Assembly: GCA_041394245.1 (NCBI GenBank)
Contig: JAWKIR010000002.1
Location: 1,054,001 to 1,118,000 of the forward strand
Reading direction: 5' to 3'
Length of the DNA stretch: 64,000 nucleotides
Source of the DNA: Acidimicrobiales bacterium
GTDB taxonomy: Bacteria > Actinomycetota > Acidimicrobiia > Acidimicrobiales > Aldehydirespiratoraceae
Shown: positions 29,319 to 38,249 of the stretch, in pieces
Position numbering within the stretch: position 1 is the first letter of the stretch
How the letters are laid out: every line of letters starts with the position of its first letter
Translations under genes and position numbers: made by a program
The notes under the pieces: model-generated
What the model was told of the DNA's origin: nothing
Database searches by the model: none
Seen by the model: the letters and a program-made list of their open reading frames with translations, nothing else

Positions 29319-29942
29319 TCACGCTTGATCGAGCAAGAGCCCGATGTCGTGCTGGTAGTCGGCGGCGGGCACTCCGAAGGGCCAGGTGAGGACGAGCCGA
29401 CCAGTGTCGTCGACGGCGTAGAGGAAACCCGTGTGGAAGACCTCGGGCTCGCCGTCGTCGTTGATCTCGACCCCGTAGGACGCGCCGAAGGCGTCGGCGG
29501 CGGCCCGGAGGCGTTCGTCGTCGGTGGTCACGAGCGCGTGGGCGTCGGGGACGAAGGTCTGCACGTAGCCGGTGAGCACCTCGGCGCTGTCGCGGGCCGG
29601 GTCGATGGTGGCCATGGCCAGGCTCACGCGTTCGGCGTCGGCGGCGTCGAGCCCGCCGATGGCCCGCTGGACGTCGGCCATCGTCGTCGGGCACACGTCG
29701 GGACACGAGGTGTAGCCGAAGTAGACGAGCAGCAGCTCGCCGTCGGCGGCTTCGAAGGTGAAGTCGGCGCCGTCGGCCGTCACATCCGGCAGGGAGAACC
29801 CGGACACATCGGGCGCAGGGGTGCGCACGATCCCGCGGAGGCTGTCGGCTTCGCCGTCATCTCCGCAGGCGACAGCGATCGATGCGACGGAGATCCCCAG
29901 GAGCAGGAGTCCCGAGCGGAATTGATGTTCGAGGGCGGGCAT
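29319..29942 (-). CDS. SCO1/SenC family copper metallochaperone
   Basis: A 207-residue lipoprotein (signal ending SIAVACG) with a thioredoxin fold. The copper-binding CxxxC is in YFGYTSCPDVCPTTMADV, and the conserved His lies in EVFHTGFLYAV near residue 170. SCO proteins deliver copper to the CuA site of cytochrome oxidase. The start MPALEHQFRSGLLL lies two bases after the cytochrome c stop, so they are co-transcribed. The very long upstream frame is a shadow. Confidence 0.9.
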   Translation of the reverse strand: MPALEHQFRSGLLLLGISVASIAVACGDDGEADSLRGIVRTPAPDVSGFSLPDVTADGADFTFEAADGELLLVYFGYTSCPDVCPTTMADVQRAIGGLDAADAERVSLAMATIDPARDSAEVLTGYVQTFVPDAHALVTTDDERLRAAADAFGASYGVEINDDGEPEVFHTGFLYAVDDTGRLVLTWPFGVPAADYQHDIGLLLDQA

Positions 29943-29944
29943 GG

Positions 29945-30319
29945 TCAGCGTCCTCCGATGTAGGCGACGACGGCTTCGGCCTCGTCCTGGGTGAGATCGT
30001 TCGGCGGCATGCGCAGGTTGTAGCCCGCGACGAGATCGGCTGACGGGTCGAGGATCGAACGAAGCAGGTAGGCCTCGTCGGCGACCACCACGGAACCGTC
30101 GGCGAGCTCGACCTCGGAGCCCGCGAGACCGGTCCAGGCCGGACCTGCCCCGCCTCGACCCTGATCGCCGTGACAGGACTGACAGCCCTTCGCCTCGACG
30201 ACTCGGAGTCCTTCGGCCTCGTCCGGGGTGAGGTTCGCCGCCGGATCGTACTGCGCGCCACAGCCGACCACGGCGAAGGCGAGAACCGCGGAGAAGAACA
30301 GCCGGCACAGAGATGTCAC
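29945..30319 (-). CDS. Class I cytochrome c lipoprotein
   Basis: A 124-residue monoheme cytochrome c anchored as a lipoprotein (lipobox AVVGCG). The heme attachment motif is KGCQSCHGDQG and the distal Met is probably in LRMPPNDLT. Its size suits an electron carrier to a terminal oxidase. It is located directly upstream of SCO1 and divergent from the PCu(A)C chaperone with about 100 bp of shared control region. Confidence 0.9.
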   Translation of the reverse strand: MTSLCRLFFSAVLAFAVVGCGAQYDPAANLTPDEAEGLRVVEAKGCQSCHGDQGRGGAGPAWTGLAGSEVELADGSVVVADEAYLLRSILDPSADLVAGYNLRMPPNDLTQDEAEAVVAYIGGR

Positions 30320-30417
30320 GTCTGGGTAGTCGCTGCGGCACCCATTCCAGTTCCCCGATTCCGCGCAGCCGGAAGATTCTCGGGAACCAGAACCCCCGCA
30401 GCACCGACTAGCTCCGC

Positions 30418-31011
30418 ATGAAACGCATTCCCTTCCTCGCCCGTGTTCTCGTCGCCGTTGCGGCCGTCGGCTTGTTGGCCGGCGCCTGCGGGGACGACGA
30501 CGAAGCCACCGACAGCAGTAGCGAACAACCCGCGAGCGAACTGCTCACCATCACCGATCCCTGGTCGCGTCAGCCCGCCGACGGTCAGACGGCGACCGCC
30601 GTCTACGGCGTGCTCTCCAACCCGAGCGACACCGACGTGCGGGTGGTGTCGGCCGCGTCCCCCGTCACCGGGACCGTGGAACTCCACGAGACCCTCATGG
30701 ACGATGACGGCGTCATGAGCATGCAGGAAGTCGAAGAGGGCTTTGTCGTTCCTGCCGGTGGCGAGTTCACCTTCGAGCCGGGCGGTCCCCACATCATGCT
30801 GCTCGGCATCGATCCGGCGACCTACCCGACCACCGTCGAGATCACGCTCACGTTCGATTCCGGCGATCCGCTGACCTTTTCCGCCGAGGTCCGAGAAGTC
30901 GAGAGCTCCATGGACATGGGCGACAGCGACATGAGCCACGACGACATGGGCGACAGCGACATGAGCGACAGCGACATGGACATGGACATGGACATGGACG
31001 AGGCCGGCTGA
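30418..31011 (+). CDS. PCu(A)C copper chaperone with Met-rich tail
   Basis: A 197-residue lipoprotein (lipobox LLAGACG). It has the PCu(A)C copper motif: HETLMDDDGVMSM in the first half and GGPHIMLLG later, giving the His/Met ligand set that loads copper into the oxidase CuA centre together with SCO1. The C-terminus carries an unusual tail of repeated Met-Asp/Ser units (DMGDSDMSHDDM and MDMDMDMD) that could act as an extra copper-capturing arm. It is divergent from cytochrome c/SCO1 and likely part of the same assembly pathway. Confidence 0.88.
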   Translation: MKRIPFLARVLVAVAAVGLLAGACGDDDEATDSSSEQPASELLTITDPWSRQPADGQTATAVYGVLSNPSDTDVRVVSAASPVTGTVELHETLMDDDGVMSMQEVEEGFVVPAGGEFTFEPGGPHIMLLGIDPATYPTTVEITLTFDSGDPLTFSAEVREVESSMDMGDSDMSHDDMGDSDMSDSDMDMDMDMDEAG

Positions 31012-31078
31012 CGCCGATCGACGTCGCCCGCTACCATCGGGCCTCGATTGCCGTCAGAGCTGCACGGAGGACTGTGCG

Positions 31079-32193
31079 ATGGGAACGCTTCGTTTGCGCC
31101 GCCTCGCGGTCACCCTCGCCGTGGGCCTGTTGGCCGCCGCGTGCAGCCAGCCGATCGAGATCATCGGGCAGGGCGACGTCGTGTCCGAGAGCGGCGCGCG
31201 GGACTGCTCGTTCGAGGACCACCAGACCGGCGCTCCCAACTGCACCGACAACGTCATCACCGGTGCGTACGACGAGACCTACCGGGCCGAAGCCCGTCCG
31301 GGCTGGCACTTCCACCGGTGGGCGAGCTACTGCACCGAGGCGACCGACAACACCTGCAGCTTCGACATCTCGGCCGATGTCGTCGCCCAGGCCTTCGGTC
31401 AGAGTGTGCCCCCGCTCGTCGCGGTGTTCCGGCCCGACGTCGTCACCGGGTTCGACTCACTGTTCATCGGGCACAGCTTCTTCGTCCCCTTCGCGGACGG
31501 CATGGCGATCCACGCCCCCGATGCCGGATTCACGGACCACACCCAGTCGGTCGTCTTCTCGGGGGTGCGTCGGGAGCGCCCGAGGCGCTGTGGAACAACA
31601 CGACGAAGCGGACGCAGATCCAGGGGATCCTCGAGGGCGGTGACGTCGAACTGTTCGGCATGACCTACCACCCCGACTACCCATCGCTCACCGGGTACCG
31701 CAACTGGATCGACGAGGCGCTGGCGGCCAATCCCGACACCCGGATCTTCGTCGCCCTGCCGTGGCTGCCGACCCCGGCCAGCTTCGGCGCGGCGAACTTC
31801 GCTTCGATCTGGCATGGCGCGCACGACACGCTCTTCCACACCCTGATCGACGATCTCCGGGCCGAGTATCCGGGCATCGACATCTTCGGCATCCCCTACG
31901 GTCAGGCCGCGGTCGAGCTGTACTCCCTCTACGACGCCGGCCAGCTGCCCGACGTCGACACCCTGGTGAGCAGCACCGGCGATGCCGTCTTCCGCGACGC
32001 GTTCGGGCACGCCGACGACATCCTGGTGGAGCTCGGTCGGCTCGTGTGGCTCCGGGCCGTCTACGGCGTCGACCTGTCGACCTACGACTACGACCCGGGA
32101 TACACGACCGACCTCAAGGCGATCGCCGACGCGATCATGGACGAGCACGACCCCGCCTACGACGCGCCGTGGCTTCCGACCGCCGGACAGTGA
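31079..32193 (+). pseudogene. SGNH-like secreted lipoprotein, one frameshift
   Basis: Lipoprotein (LLAAACSQ) with a Cys-containing N-terminal domain and then an SGNH-hydrolase-like domain opening with DSLFIGHSFFVPFADGM, where GHS stands in place of GDS. The frame breaks in a run of five G near 31560. Adding one G gives an uninterrupted continuation SGGASGAPEALWNNTTKR through LPWLPTPASFGAANFAS to the stop at the listed end. This is therefore one gene of about 372 codons with a single-base deletion, real or technical. The substrate is unknown. Confidence 0.75.
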
Positions 32194-32207
32194 ACGGCGT
32201 GGTCCCG

Positions 32208-33335
32208 ATGGATCACCTCGGGCGGCGCGACTTCCTACGCCTCACCTCGCACGGCACGATCGCCCTCGCGGTCGGAGGGGCATCGCTCGTGCTGGCCGCC
32301 TGCGACCCGGTCGACCTCGCCCCGGCCGACGCCTCGGGGCTTCGGCTCCACCCGTTCTTCACCAGTCGCGTGATCGCGACCACCGGCGAGCAGGTGGCGG
32401 GCACGAACCACATCTGGCACACCAACCCCGATGGCGGCGCCTGCTTCCCGGCACCGGACGGCGGGTGGACCTACGTCAGCAACAGCGAGAGCCTTCCCGG
32501 CGGTGTGGGATTCGTGAGGTTCGCCGCCGACGGGACGATCGTCGAGGCAGGCAGCTCGTTGACCGGTTCGATCGGAAACTGCGCCGGCGGGGCGACCCCG
32601 TGGGGAACCTGGCTGAGTTGCGAGGAGTGGTTCGGGGGCCGGGTCTGGGAATGCGATCCGACCGGTGCCACACCGGCGGTCGTGCGTGGCGCGATGGGGC
32701 TGTTCACCCACGAGGCCGCGGCCGCAGACTCGGTGAACGAGGTCATCTACCTCACCGAGGACCGCCCCGACAGCGCCCTGTACCGCTTCGTGCCCGACAC
32801 CTGGGGCGACCTCTCGTCGGGCGCCCTGGAGGTGCTCACCGAGACGTCCGGGGTGTTGAGTTGGCAGGTGGTCCCGGACCCCGACGGCAACCCGACGCCG
32901 ACGAAGGACCAGGTCGCCGACACGGTGCGCTTCGACGGCGGCGAGGGCGCGGCGATGACCGAGGGCCGACTCGCGTTCTCGACCAAGGGTGACGGTCGGG
33001 TCTGGCTCTACGACCCCACGGCCAACACGCTCGACATCGTCTACGAGTCCGGTGTGCAGGCCGGCGAACTCACCAACGTCGACAACGTCGCGACGTCGTC
33101 GAGCGGTGTCATCTACGTGGCCGAGGACGGCGGCGACCTCCAGCTCGTCCTGGTACGAGAAGACGGCTCGACGTTCCCCGTGCTCCAGCTCACGGGCGTG
33201 CCCGGCACCGAGATCACCGGACCGGCCTTCAACCCGGCCGGTGATCGACTCTACTTCTCGTCGCAGCGCAACCCGGGCCGGACCTACGAAGTCAGCGGTC
33301 CGTGGGCCGCGTTCACCGACCCCGGACCACTCTGA
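32208..33335 (+). CDS. PhoX/DUF839-like Tat-exported protein
   Basis: A 375-residue protein starting with a twin-arginine signal (GRRDFLRLTSHG, then a hydrophobic stretch ending LVLAAC, which also looks like a lipobox). The body matches DUF839/PhoX-type beta-propellers: TPWGTWLSCEEWFGG, LFTHEAAAAD, YLTEDRPDSALYRFVP and the C-terminal FSSQRNPGRTYEVSGPW. PhoX proteins are calcium/iron alkaline phosphatases; whether all ligands are kept cannot be decided by eye. The ATG is used; a GTG three codons earlier is possible. It follows the SGNH-like gene by 14 bp. Confidence 0.85.
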   Translation: MDHLGRRDFLRLTSHGTIALAVGGASLVLAACDPVDLAPADASGLRLHPFFTSRVIATTGEQVAGTNHIWHTNPDGGACFPAPDGGWTYVSNSESLPGGVGFVRFAADGTIVEAGSSLTGSIGNCAGGATPWGTWLSCEEWFGGRVWECDPTGATPAVVRGAMGLFTHEAAAADSVNEVIYLTEDRPDSALYRFVPDTWGDLSSGALEVLTETSGVLSWQVVPDPDGNPTPTKDQVADTVRFDGGEGAAMTEGRLAFSTKGDGRVWLYDPTANTLDIVYESGVQAGELTNVDNVATSSSGVIYVAEDGGDLQLVLVREDGSTFPVLQLTGVPGTEITGPAFNPAGDRLYFSSQRNPGRTYEVSGPWAAFTDPGPL

Positions 33336-33385
33336 CACCTCGAACGCCGTCGACTACGGTCGGGCCGAGGAGCAAGGGGACGCGG

Positions 33386-34522
33386 ATGCGGAATCGATTC
33401 TCGATGTTCGCTGCGGTGACGGTGTTGGCGCTCGTCACGGGGGGTTGCACGCTGTACGGATGGGGGTCCAACGGCGTCGGCCAGCTCGGCGACGGGACGC
33501 CGCTGGATCGCTCGCAACCGGTCGCCGCGGCCCGAAACCCCGATTGGCTCACTGTCGCCGCGGGATCGGGCTTCACGTGCGCAGTGTCGAAGTCCGGATC
33601 GCTCTACTGCTGGGGACTCAACTCCGACGGCCGGGCGGGTGCCCCCGCGACCCCGAGCAGCCTCGTCCCCCGACGGATCGGTGCACAGTCCGACTGGTCC
33701 CAGGTGGCGGCGGGCGCAGCGCACGGATGCGCCATCCGCGCCGGAGGGCAGCTCTACTGCTGGGGATTCAACGGTGACGGCCGTCTGGGTCTGGGCACCA
33801 CCGGCGAGGCCCAACCGCCGTCACGGGTCGGCACCGCCACGGACTGGACGCAGGTCACGACGGGCGGCAGCCACACCTGCGCTGTCCGCGGTGGCCGCGA
33901 CCTGTACTGCTGGGGGACCAACGATGTCGGCCAGCTGGGCGACGGAACGACGACGGACCGTTCGTCACCCACGCCGGTCGGCACCGGCTCCGGGTGGCGC
34001 AGCGTGAGCGCAGGGCATCAGCACACCTGTGCGATCCGCGACGACCGCGTCGCCTTGTGCTGGGGCGACAACGACTCGGGCCGGTTGGGCGACGGCACCG
34101 AGACCGACCGCCCCTCCCCCACCCCCGAGGCGTCGGGTGGTCAGTGGCGACAGATCTCCGCCGGGAGTGCCCACACGTGTGCGATTCGTGTCGACGGCGG
34201 CTTGTTCTGCTGGGGCGCCGGCCTCTCCGGTCGACTGGGTGACGGCGCCCAGGTCGACCGGTTCACGGCCACCCGGGAATCGACGGGGTCCACGTGGAAT
34301 TCCGTGAGCGCGGGCGGTGCCCACACCTGCGCGGTGGCATCGACCCGCTGGCTGTACTGCTGGGGCGACAACGGTGCAGGCCAGCTCGGCGACGGCACGC
34401 AGACCGCACGATCGAACCCCACCGTGATCGGCGAGGACTTCGGTGGCTACGTCGAGCCGCTGCGCGACTGGATCGTCGTCAGCGCCGGGTCGAGCCACAC
34501 GCAAGGCCTGCGCGACGTCTGA
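33386..34522 (+). CDS. Secreted RCC1-repeat lipoprotein
   Basis: A 378-residue lipoprotein (lipobox VTGGCT) made almost entirely of seven RCC1-type repeats of about 50 residues. Each has the pattern W..V.AG..HTCA...G.LYCWG...GQLGDGT, so a seven-bladed propeller is expected. Nearly every blade has one Cys in HTCA and one in LYCWG, suggesting a disulfide in each blade outside the cell. The binding partner is unknown. Start MRNRFSMFAAVTVL after AGGGGACGCGG. Confidence 0.88.
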   Translation: MRNRFSMFAAVTVLALVTGGCTLYGWGSNGVGQLGDGTPLDRSQPVAAARNPDWLTVAAGSGFTCAVSKSGSLYCWGLNSDGRAGAPATPSSLVPRRIGAQSDWSQVAAGAAHGCAIRAGGQLYCWGFNGDGRLGLGTTGEAQPPSRVGTATDWTQVTTGGSHTCAVRGGRDLYCWGTNDVGQLGDGTTTDRSSPTPVGTGSGWRSVSAGHQHTCAIRDDRVALCWGDNDSGRLGDGTETDRPSPTPEASGGQWRQISAGSAHTCAIRVDGGLFCWGAGLSGRLGDGAQVDRFTATRESTGSTWNSVSAGGAHTCAVASTRWLYCWGDNGAGQLGDGTQTARSNPTVIGEDFGGYVEPLRDWIVVSAGSSHTQGLRDV

Positions 34523-34596
34523 TCACTCGGTTCCACCGGGATGCGGACGCCGCACGATGCTGCCATGATCACGTCCGCCGATCACAAGGGGGCGCC

Positions 34597-35799
34597 GTGA
34601 ACCAGCAGGTCGAATCATCCGTTGCGTACGACCCGTACGACGTGGGCATCAATGCCGACCCGTATCCGGTGTTCGGTCGACTCCGCCGGGAGGCGCCCCT
34701 CTACTACAACGAGGAGTTCGACTTCTACGCGGTCAGCCGCTTCGACGACGTCGAACGGGGTCTGCGCGACAACGTCAACCTGATCTCCGGACGCGGCGCG
34801 ATCCTCGAGCTGATCCAGGCCGACATCGAGTTGCCGTCGGGCACGGTCATCTTCGAGGACCCGCCGACCCACACGATGCATCGCAAGCTGATGTCGCGGA
34901 TGTTCACGCCGAAGAAGGTCGCCGCGCTGGAACCCCAGATCCGACAATTCTGCGCCCGGGCACTCGACCCGCTCGTCGGCGGCGACCGCTTCGACTTCGT
35001 CAAGGACCTCGGCGACCACATGCCGATGCGGGTGATCGGCATGCTCCTCGGCATTCCCGAGGACGACCAGGAGGATCTGCGTCGGGGCGCCGACGGTGGA
35101 CTGCGCACGGAGGCGGGCAAGCCGATGGAGTTCTCGACGGAGGCGCTCACCAACGAGCGGTTCGCCGAGTACCTCGACTGGCGGGTCGACCATCCCTCCG
35201 ACGACATCATGACCGAGCTCCTGACGGTCGAGTTCGAGGACGAAACGGGAACCGTCCGCCGGTTGGATCGTGACGAACTGCTCACCTACATCACCGTGAT
35301 CGCCGGGGCCGGGAGCGAGACCACCACCCGGCTCATCAGCTGGATCGGCAAGGTGCTCGCCGACCATCCCGACCAACGGCGAGCGATCGTCGAGGACCGC
35401 TCCCTCATCCCCGCGGCGGTCGAGGAGGTCCTTCGTTTCGAACCACCGGCGCCCCACGTGGGCCGCTATGTCGCCAATGACGTCGAGTTCCAGGGTCGGA
35501 CGGTGCCGGCCGGCAGCGCCATCCTGCTGTTGCCGGGCGCCGCGAACCGCGACGAGGAACGTTGGCACGACAGCGAACGGTTCGACATCCACCGCGACGC
35601 GATCCCCCACGTCGCGTTCGGCTACGGACCCCACTACTGCCTCGGCGCATCGCTAGCCCGCATCGAAGGCCAGATCGCGCTCGACGAGGTCCTCCGTCGC
35701 TTTCCGGAGTGGGAGGTCGACCACGACCACGCCCGCCTGTCCCCCACGTCGACCGTGCGCGGTTGGGAGACCCTCCCGGTCGTCGTCCGCTCGGCCTGA
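34597..35799 (+). CDS. Cytochrome P450
   Basis: A 400-residue soluble P450. Motifs: I-helix AGAGSETTTR (near residues 237-246), ExxR in EEVLRFEPPAPH, and the heme loop FGYGPHYCLGASLAR with proximal Cys near residue 349. A GTG start (NQQVESSVAYDPYD) after AAGGGGGC is used; a longer frame upstream overlaps the RCC1 gene antisense-like and is rejected. It is first gene of a likely operon with a flavoprotein and an epoxide-hydrolase-like enzyme. It differs clearly from the P450 at 18474-19793. Confidence 0.9.
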   Translation: MNQQVESSVAYDPYDVGINADPYPVFGRLRREAPLYYNEEFDFYAVSRFDDVERGLRDNVNLISGRGAILELIQADIELPSGTVIFEDPPTHTMHRKLMSRMFTPKKVAALEPQIRQFCARALDPLVGGDRFDFVKDLGDHMPMRVIGMLLGIPEDDQEDLRRGADGGLRTEAGKPMEFSTEALTNERFAEYLDWRVDHPSDDIMTELLTVEFEDETGTVRRLDRDELLTYITVIAGAGSETTTRLISWIGKVLADHPDQRRAIVEDRSLIPAAVEEVLRFEPPAPHVGRYVANDVEFQGRTVPAGSAILLLPGAANRDEERWHDSERFDIHRDAIPHVAFGYGPHYCLGASLARIEGQIALDEVLRRFPEWEVDHDHARLSPTSTVRGWETLPVVVRSA

Positions 35800-35860
35800 G
35801 GCCGGCGGCGCAGCGTCGTCCCCGCTGCCCTAAGGTCCGGCGCACGTCGACAGGGGGAAC

Positions 35861-37273
35861 ATGACCGCAGCGAGCATCACCGCCGACTACGTGATCAAGG
35901 GGGCAGGGGCGGTCGGAATGGCCTTCGCCGACTCGGTCTTCACCGAGACCGATGCCACGATCGTGCTCGTCGATCGCAACGACCGGCCGGGCGGGCACTG
36001 GAACGACGCCTATCCCTTCGTCCGGCTCCACCAGCCGTCGAGCTCCTACGGCGTGAACTCGGCGCCGCTCGGTTCGGCGCAAATCGACGAGCTCGGGCTC
36101 AACGCCGGCTACGAGGAGCTGGCCTCGGGCCAGGAGGTGTTGCACCACTTCGACGGAGTGATGCGGCGCCGGCTGCTGCCGTCCGGACGGGTTCGCCACT
36201 TCCCCATGAGCGAGATCGACGACGACGGCGTCGTGACGTCGCTCGTGTCGGGTGAACGCTTCCGCGTCGACGCCGGCCGATTCGTGGACGCGACCCACTC
36301 GGCCATGAAGGTCCCGTCCACGACTCCGCCGTCGTATGCCGTGGCGCCCGAGCTCACCTGCATCCCGCCGAACGGCCTGCCCCGGACCGCGGCGGGCTTC
36401 GACGAGTACGTGGTCATCGGCGCCGGCAAGACCGGGATGGACACGTGCATCTGGCTGCTCGGCAACGGCGCGCGCCCCGATCAGATCCGGTGGATCGTCC
36501 CCCGCGACTCGTGGGTGCTGAACCGGGCCAACTTCCAGCCGGGCGCCGCGTCGTTCGCGCGATTCTGCAAGAGCATCGCCGATCAGGCCGAGGCGGTCGC
36601 GCGGGCCGAGACGCCCCGCGACGTCTTCGCTCGTCTCGAAGCCGCCGACGAGCTCCGCCGCATCGATCCGACGATCGAGCCGGGTGCCTACCACTGCGCG
36701 ATCCTCAGCGACGGCGAACTCGCCGAGCTGCGCCGCATCGAGGGCGTCGTGCGCATGGGTCGTGTCCTCGCCCTCCACGCCGACCGCATCGAGCTCGAAC
36801 ACGGCGAGGTCCCCACCGGTCCGCGCACCCTGCACATCGACTGTTCGGCCGCCGGCATCCCCACACACCCGGCCACACCCGTCTTCGACGGTGAGCGGAT
36901 CACGCTGCAATGGGTCCGCACCTGCCAACCCACGTTCAGCGCGGCGATGACCGGATTCGTGGAGTCGACCTTCGCCGACGACGCGACGAAGAACCGGATC
37001 TGCACGCCGATCGTGCCGCCCACCGTCCCGGGCGACTGGTTGCGGATGTTCCGGGTGGAGCTGGGCAATCGGGCGTGTTGGAACGAGTACCGGGAGATCG
37101 ACGACTGGCTGGCGGGATCACGACTCGACGTCTTCACGAAGACCAGTCGGGAACGACTGGGCGTCGACACCGAGGCCGCCGAGCACATCGGCCGCTACCT
37201 CACCAACATCGCGCCGGCGATCGACAACCTCGAGCGGTTCCTGGCCGACCCCACGACCATCGTCTCCGCATGA
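35861..37273 (+). CDS. FAD/NAD(P)-binding oxidoreductase, flavin-monooxygenase-like
   Basis: A 470-residue protein with two dinucleotide-binding Rossmann motifs: GAGAVGMAFADS at the N-terminus (FAD; Val-Ile-Lys precedes the first Gly) and VVIGAGKTGMDTC in the middle (NAD(P)H). NDRPGGHWNDAYPFVRLHQP matches the class B flavin-monooxygenase arrangement, but a clear FxGxxxHxxx(Y/F) fingerprint is not seen. It may oxidise or hydroxylate the same substrate as the upstream P450. The stop overlaps the next start as ATGA. Confidence 0.8.
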   Translation: MTAASITADYVIKGAGAVGMAFADSVFTETDATIVLVDRNDRPGGHWNDAYPFVRLHQPSSSYGVNSAPLGSAQIDELGLNAGYEELASGQEVLHHFDGVMRRRLLPSGRVRHFPMSEIDDDGVVTSLVSGERFRVDAGRFVDATHSAMKVPSTTPPSYAVAPELTCIPPNGLPRTAAGFDEYVVIGAGKTGMDTCIWLLGNGARPDQIRWIVPRDSWVLNRANFQPGAASFARFCKSIADQAEAVARAETPRDVFARLEAADELRRIDPTIEPGAYHCAILSDGELAELRRIEGVVRMGRVLALHADRIELEHGEVPTGPRTLHIDCSAAGIPTHPATPVFDGERITLQWVRTCQPTFSAAMTGFVESTFADDATKNRICTPIVPPTVPGDWLRMFRVELGNRACWNEYREIDDWLAGSRLDVFTKTSRERLGVDTEAAEHIGRYLTNIAPAIDNLERFLADPTTIVSA

Positions 37274-38229
37274 CCGAGGAACGGTTCGTCCAGAACGGCG
37301 ACATCACGCTGCGGGTCGAGGTGACCGGTGAAGGGCCGACGATCCTCTGCGTGCACGGCTGGCCCGAGCTCGCCTACTCGTGGCGTCACCAGGTCGACCA
37401 CTTCGCGTCACGGGGTCATCGGGTCGCGGCGATGGACGTCCGCGGCTACGGCGGGAGCTCGGTGCCGGTCGACGTCGAGCGCTACACGCTGCGGGAACTG
37501 GCCGGCGACGTCGCGGCGGTCGCGCGAGCACTCGACGACGAACCGGTCGTCCTGGTCGGCCACGACTGGGGTGCCCCGATCGTCTGGAACACGGCGATCC
37601 GCCATCCCGACCGCGTCCGTGCGGTCGCCGGGCTCAGCGTTCCCCACTCGCCGCAGCTTCCGATCTCGCTGGTCGACATCTTCGACCAGTTGTACGCCGA
37701 CCGGTTCTTCTACATGCTCTACTTCCAGGAGCCGGGGGTGGCGGAACACGACTTCGGTGTCGACCTACGCGCCGCGTTGCAGCGCGTCTACTTCGCGCTC
37801 TCGGGCGAGGCGCCGCCCGGCAGCTTCTCGCCCGACGCACCACGCGGTGCGTCGTTGCTTCCCGAGCTCCCCGATCCTCCCGCCGGTCCCCTCGGGTTCC
37901 TCGACCAGGACGACCTCGACGTCTACGTCCGGGCCTTCGAACGCACCGGCATGGTCGGCGCGTTCAACCGGTACCGGGCGACGGGGCTGGACGTGGAAGC
38001 GTCGGCCGACATCGTCGGCGCCACCGTCGATCAGCCGTCCTGTTTCATCGGCGGCGAGCTCGACATGGTGCGCACGATGATCCCCGGGGTCGATTCGTTC
38101 GCCGATCCCGGGTCGGGTTGCACCGATTTCCGCGGCAGCACGATCGTGGCGGGGGCCGGCCACTGGGTCCAGCAGGAAGCACCCGCCGAGGTGAACGCAG
38201 CCCTCGAGGCCTTCCTCGCCTCCGTGTGA
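37270..38229 (+). CDS. Alpha/beta hydrolase, epoxide hydrolase-like
   Basis: A 319-residue alpha/beta hydrolase. The oxyanion motif is VHGWPELAYSWRHQ (HGxP), the nucleophile Asp is in VGHDWGAPIVW, and the terminal His is in GAGHWVQQEAP. Two cap-domain Tyr candidates occur in the FYMLYFQEPG region, as in soluble epoxide hydrolases. Its ATG overlaps the upstream stop, so it is translationally coupled to the flavoprotein. With the P450 upstream this suggests epoxidation followed by hydrolysis. Confidence 0.87.
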   Translation: MTEERFVQNGDITLRVEVTGEGPTILCVHGWPELAYSWRHQVDHFASRGHRVAAMDVRGYGGSSVPVDVERYTLRELAGDVAAVARALDDEPVVLVGHDWGAPIVWNTAIRHPDRVRAVAGLSVPHSPQLPISLVDIFDQLYADRFFYMLYFQEPGVAEHDFGVDLRAALQRVYFALSGEAPPGSFSPDAPRGASLLPELPDPPAGPLGFLDQDDLDVYVRAFERTGMVGAFNRYRATGLDVEASADIVGATVDQPSCFIGGELDMVRTMIPGVDSFADPGSGCTDFRGSTIVAGAGHWVQQEAPAEVNAALEAFLASV

Positions 38230-38249
38230 ATCCGTCGTACTCTGGGGTG

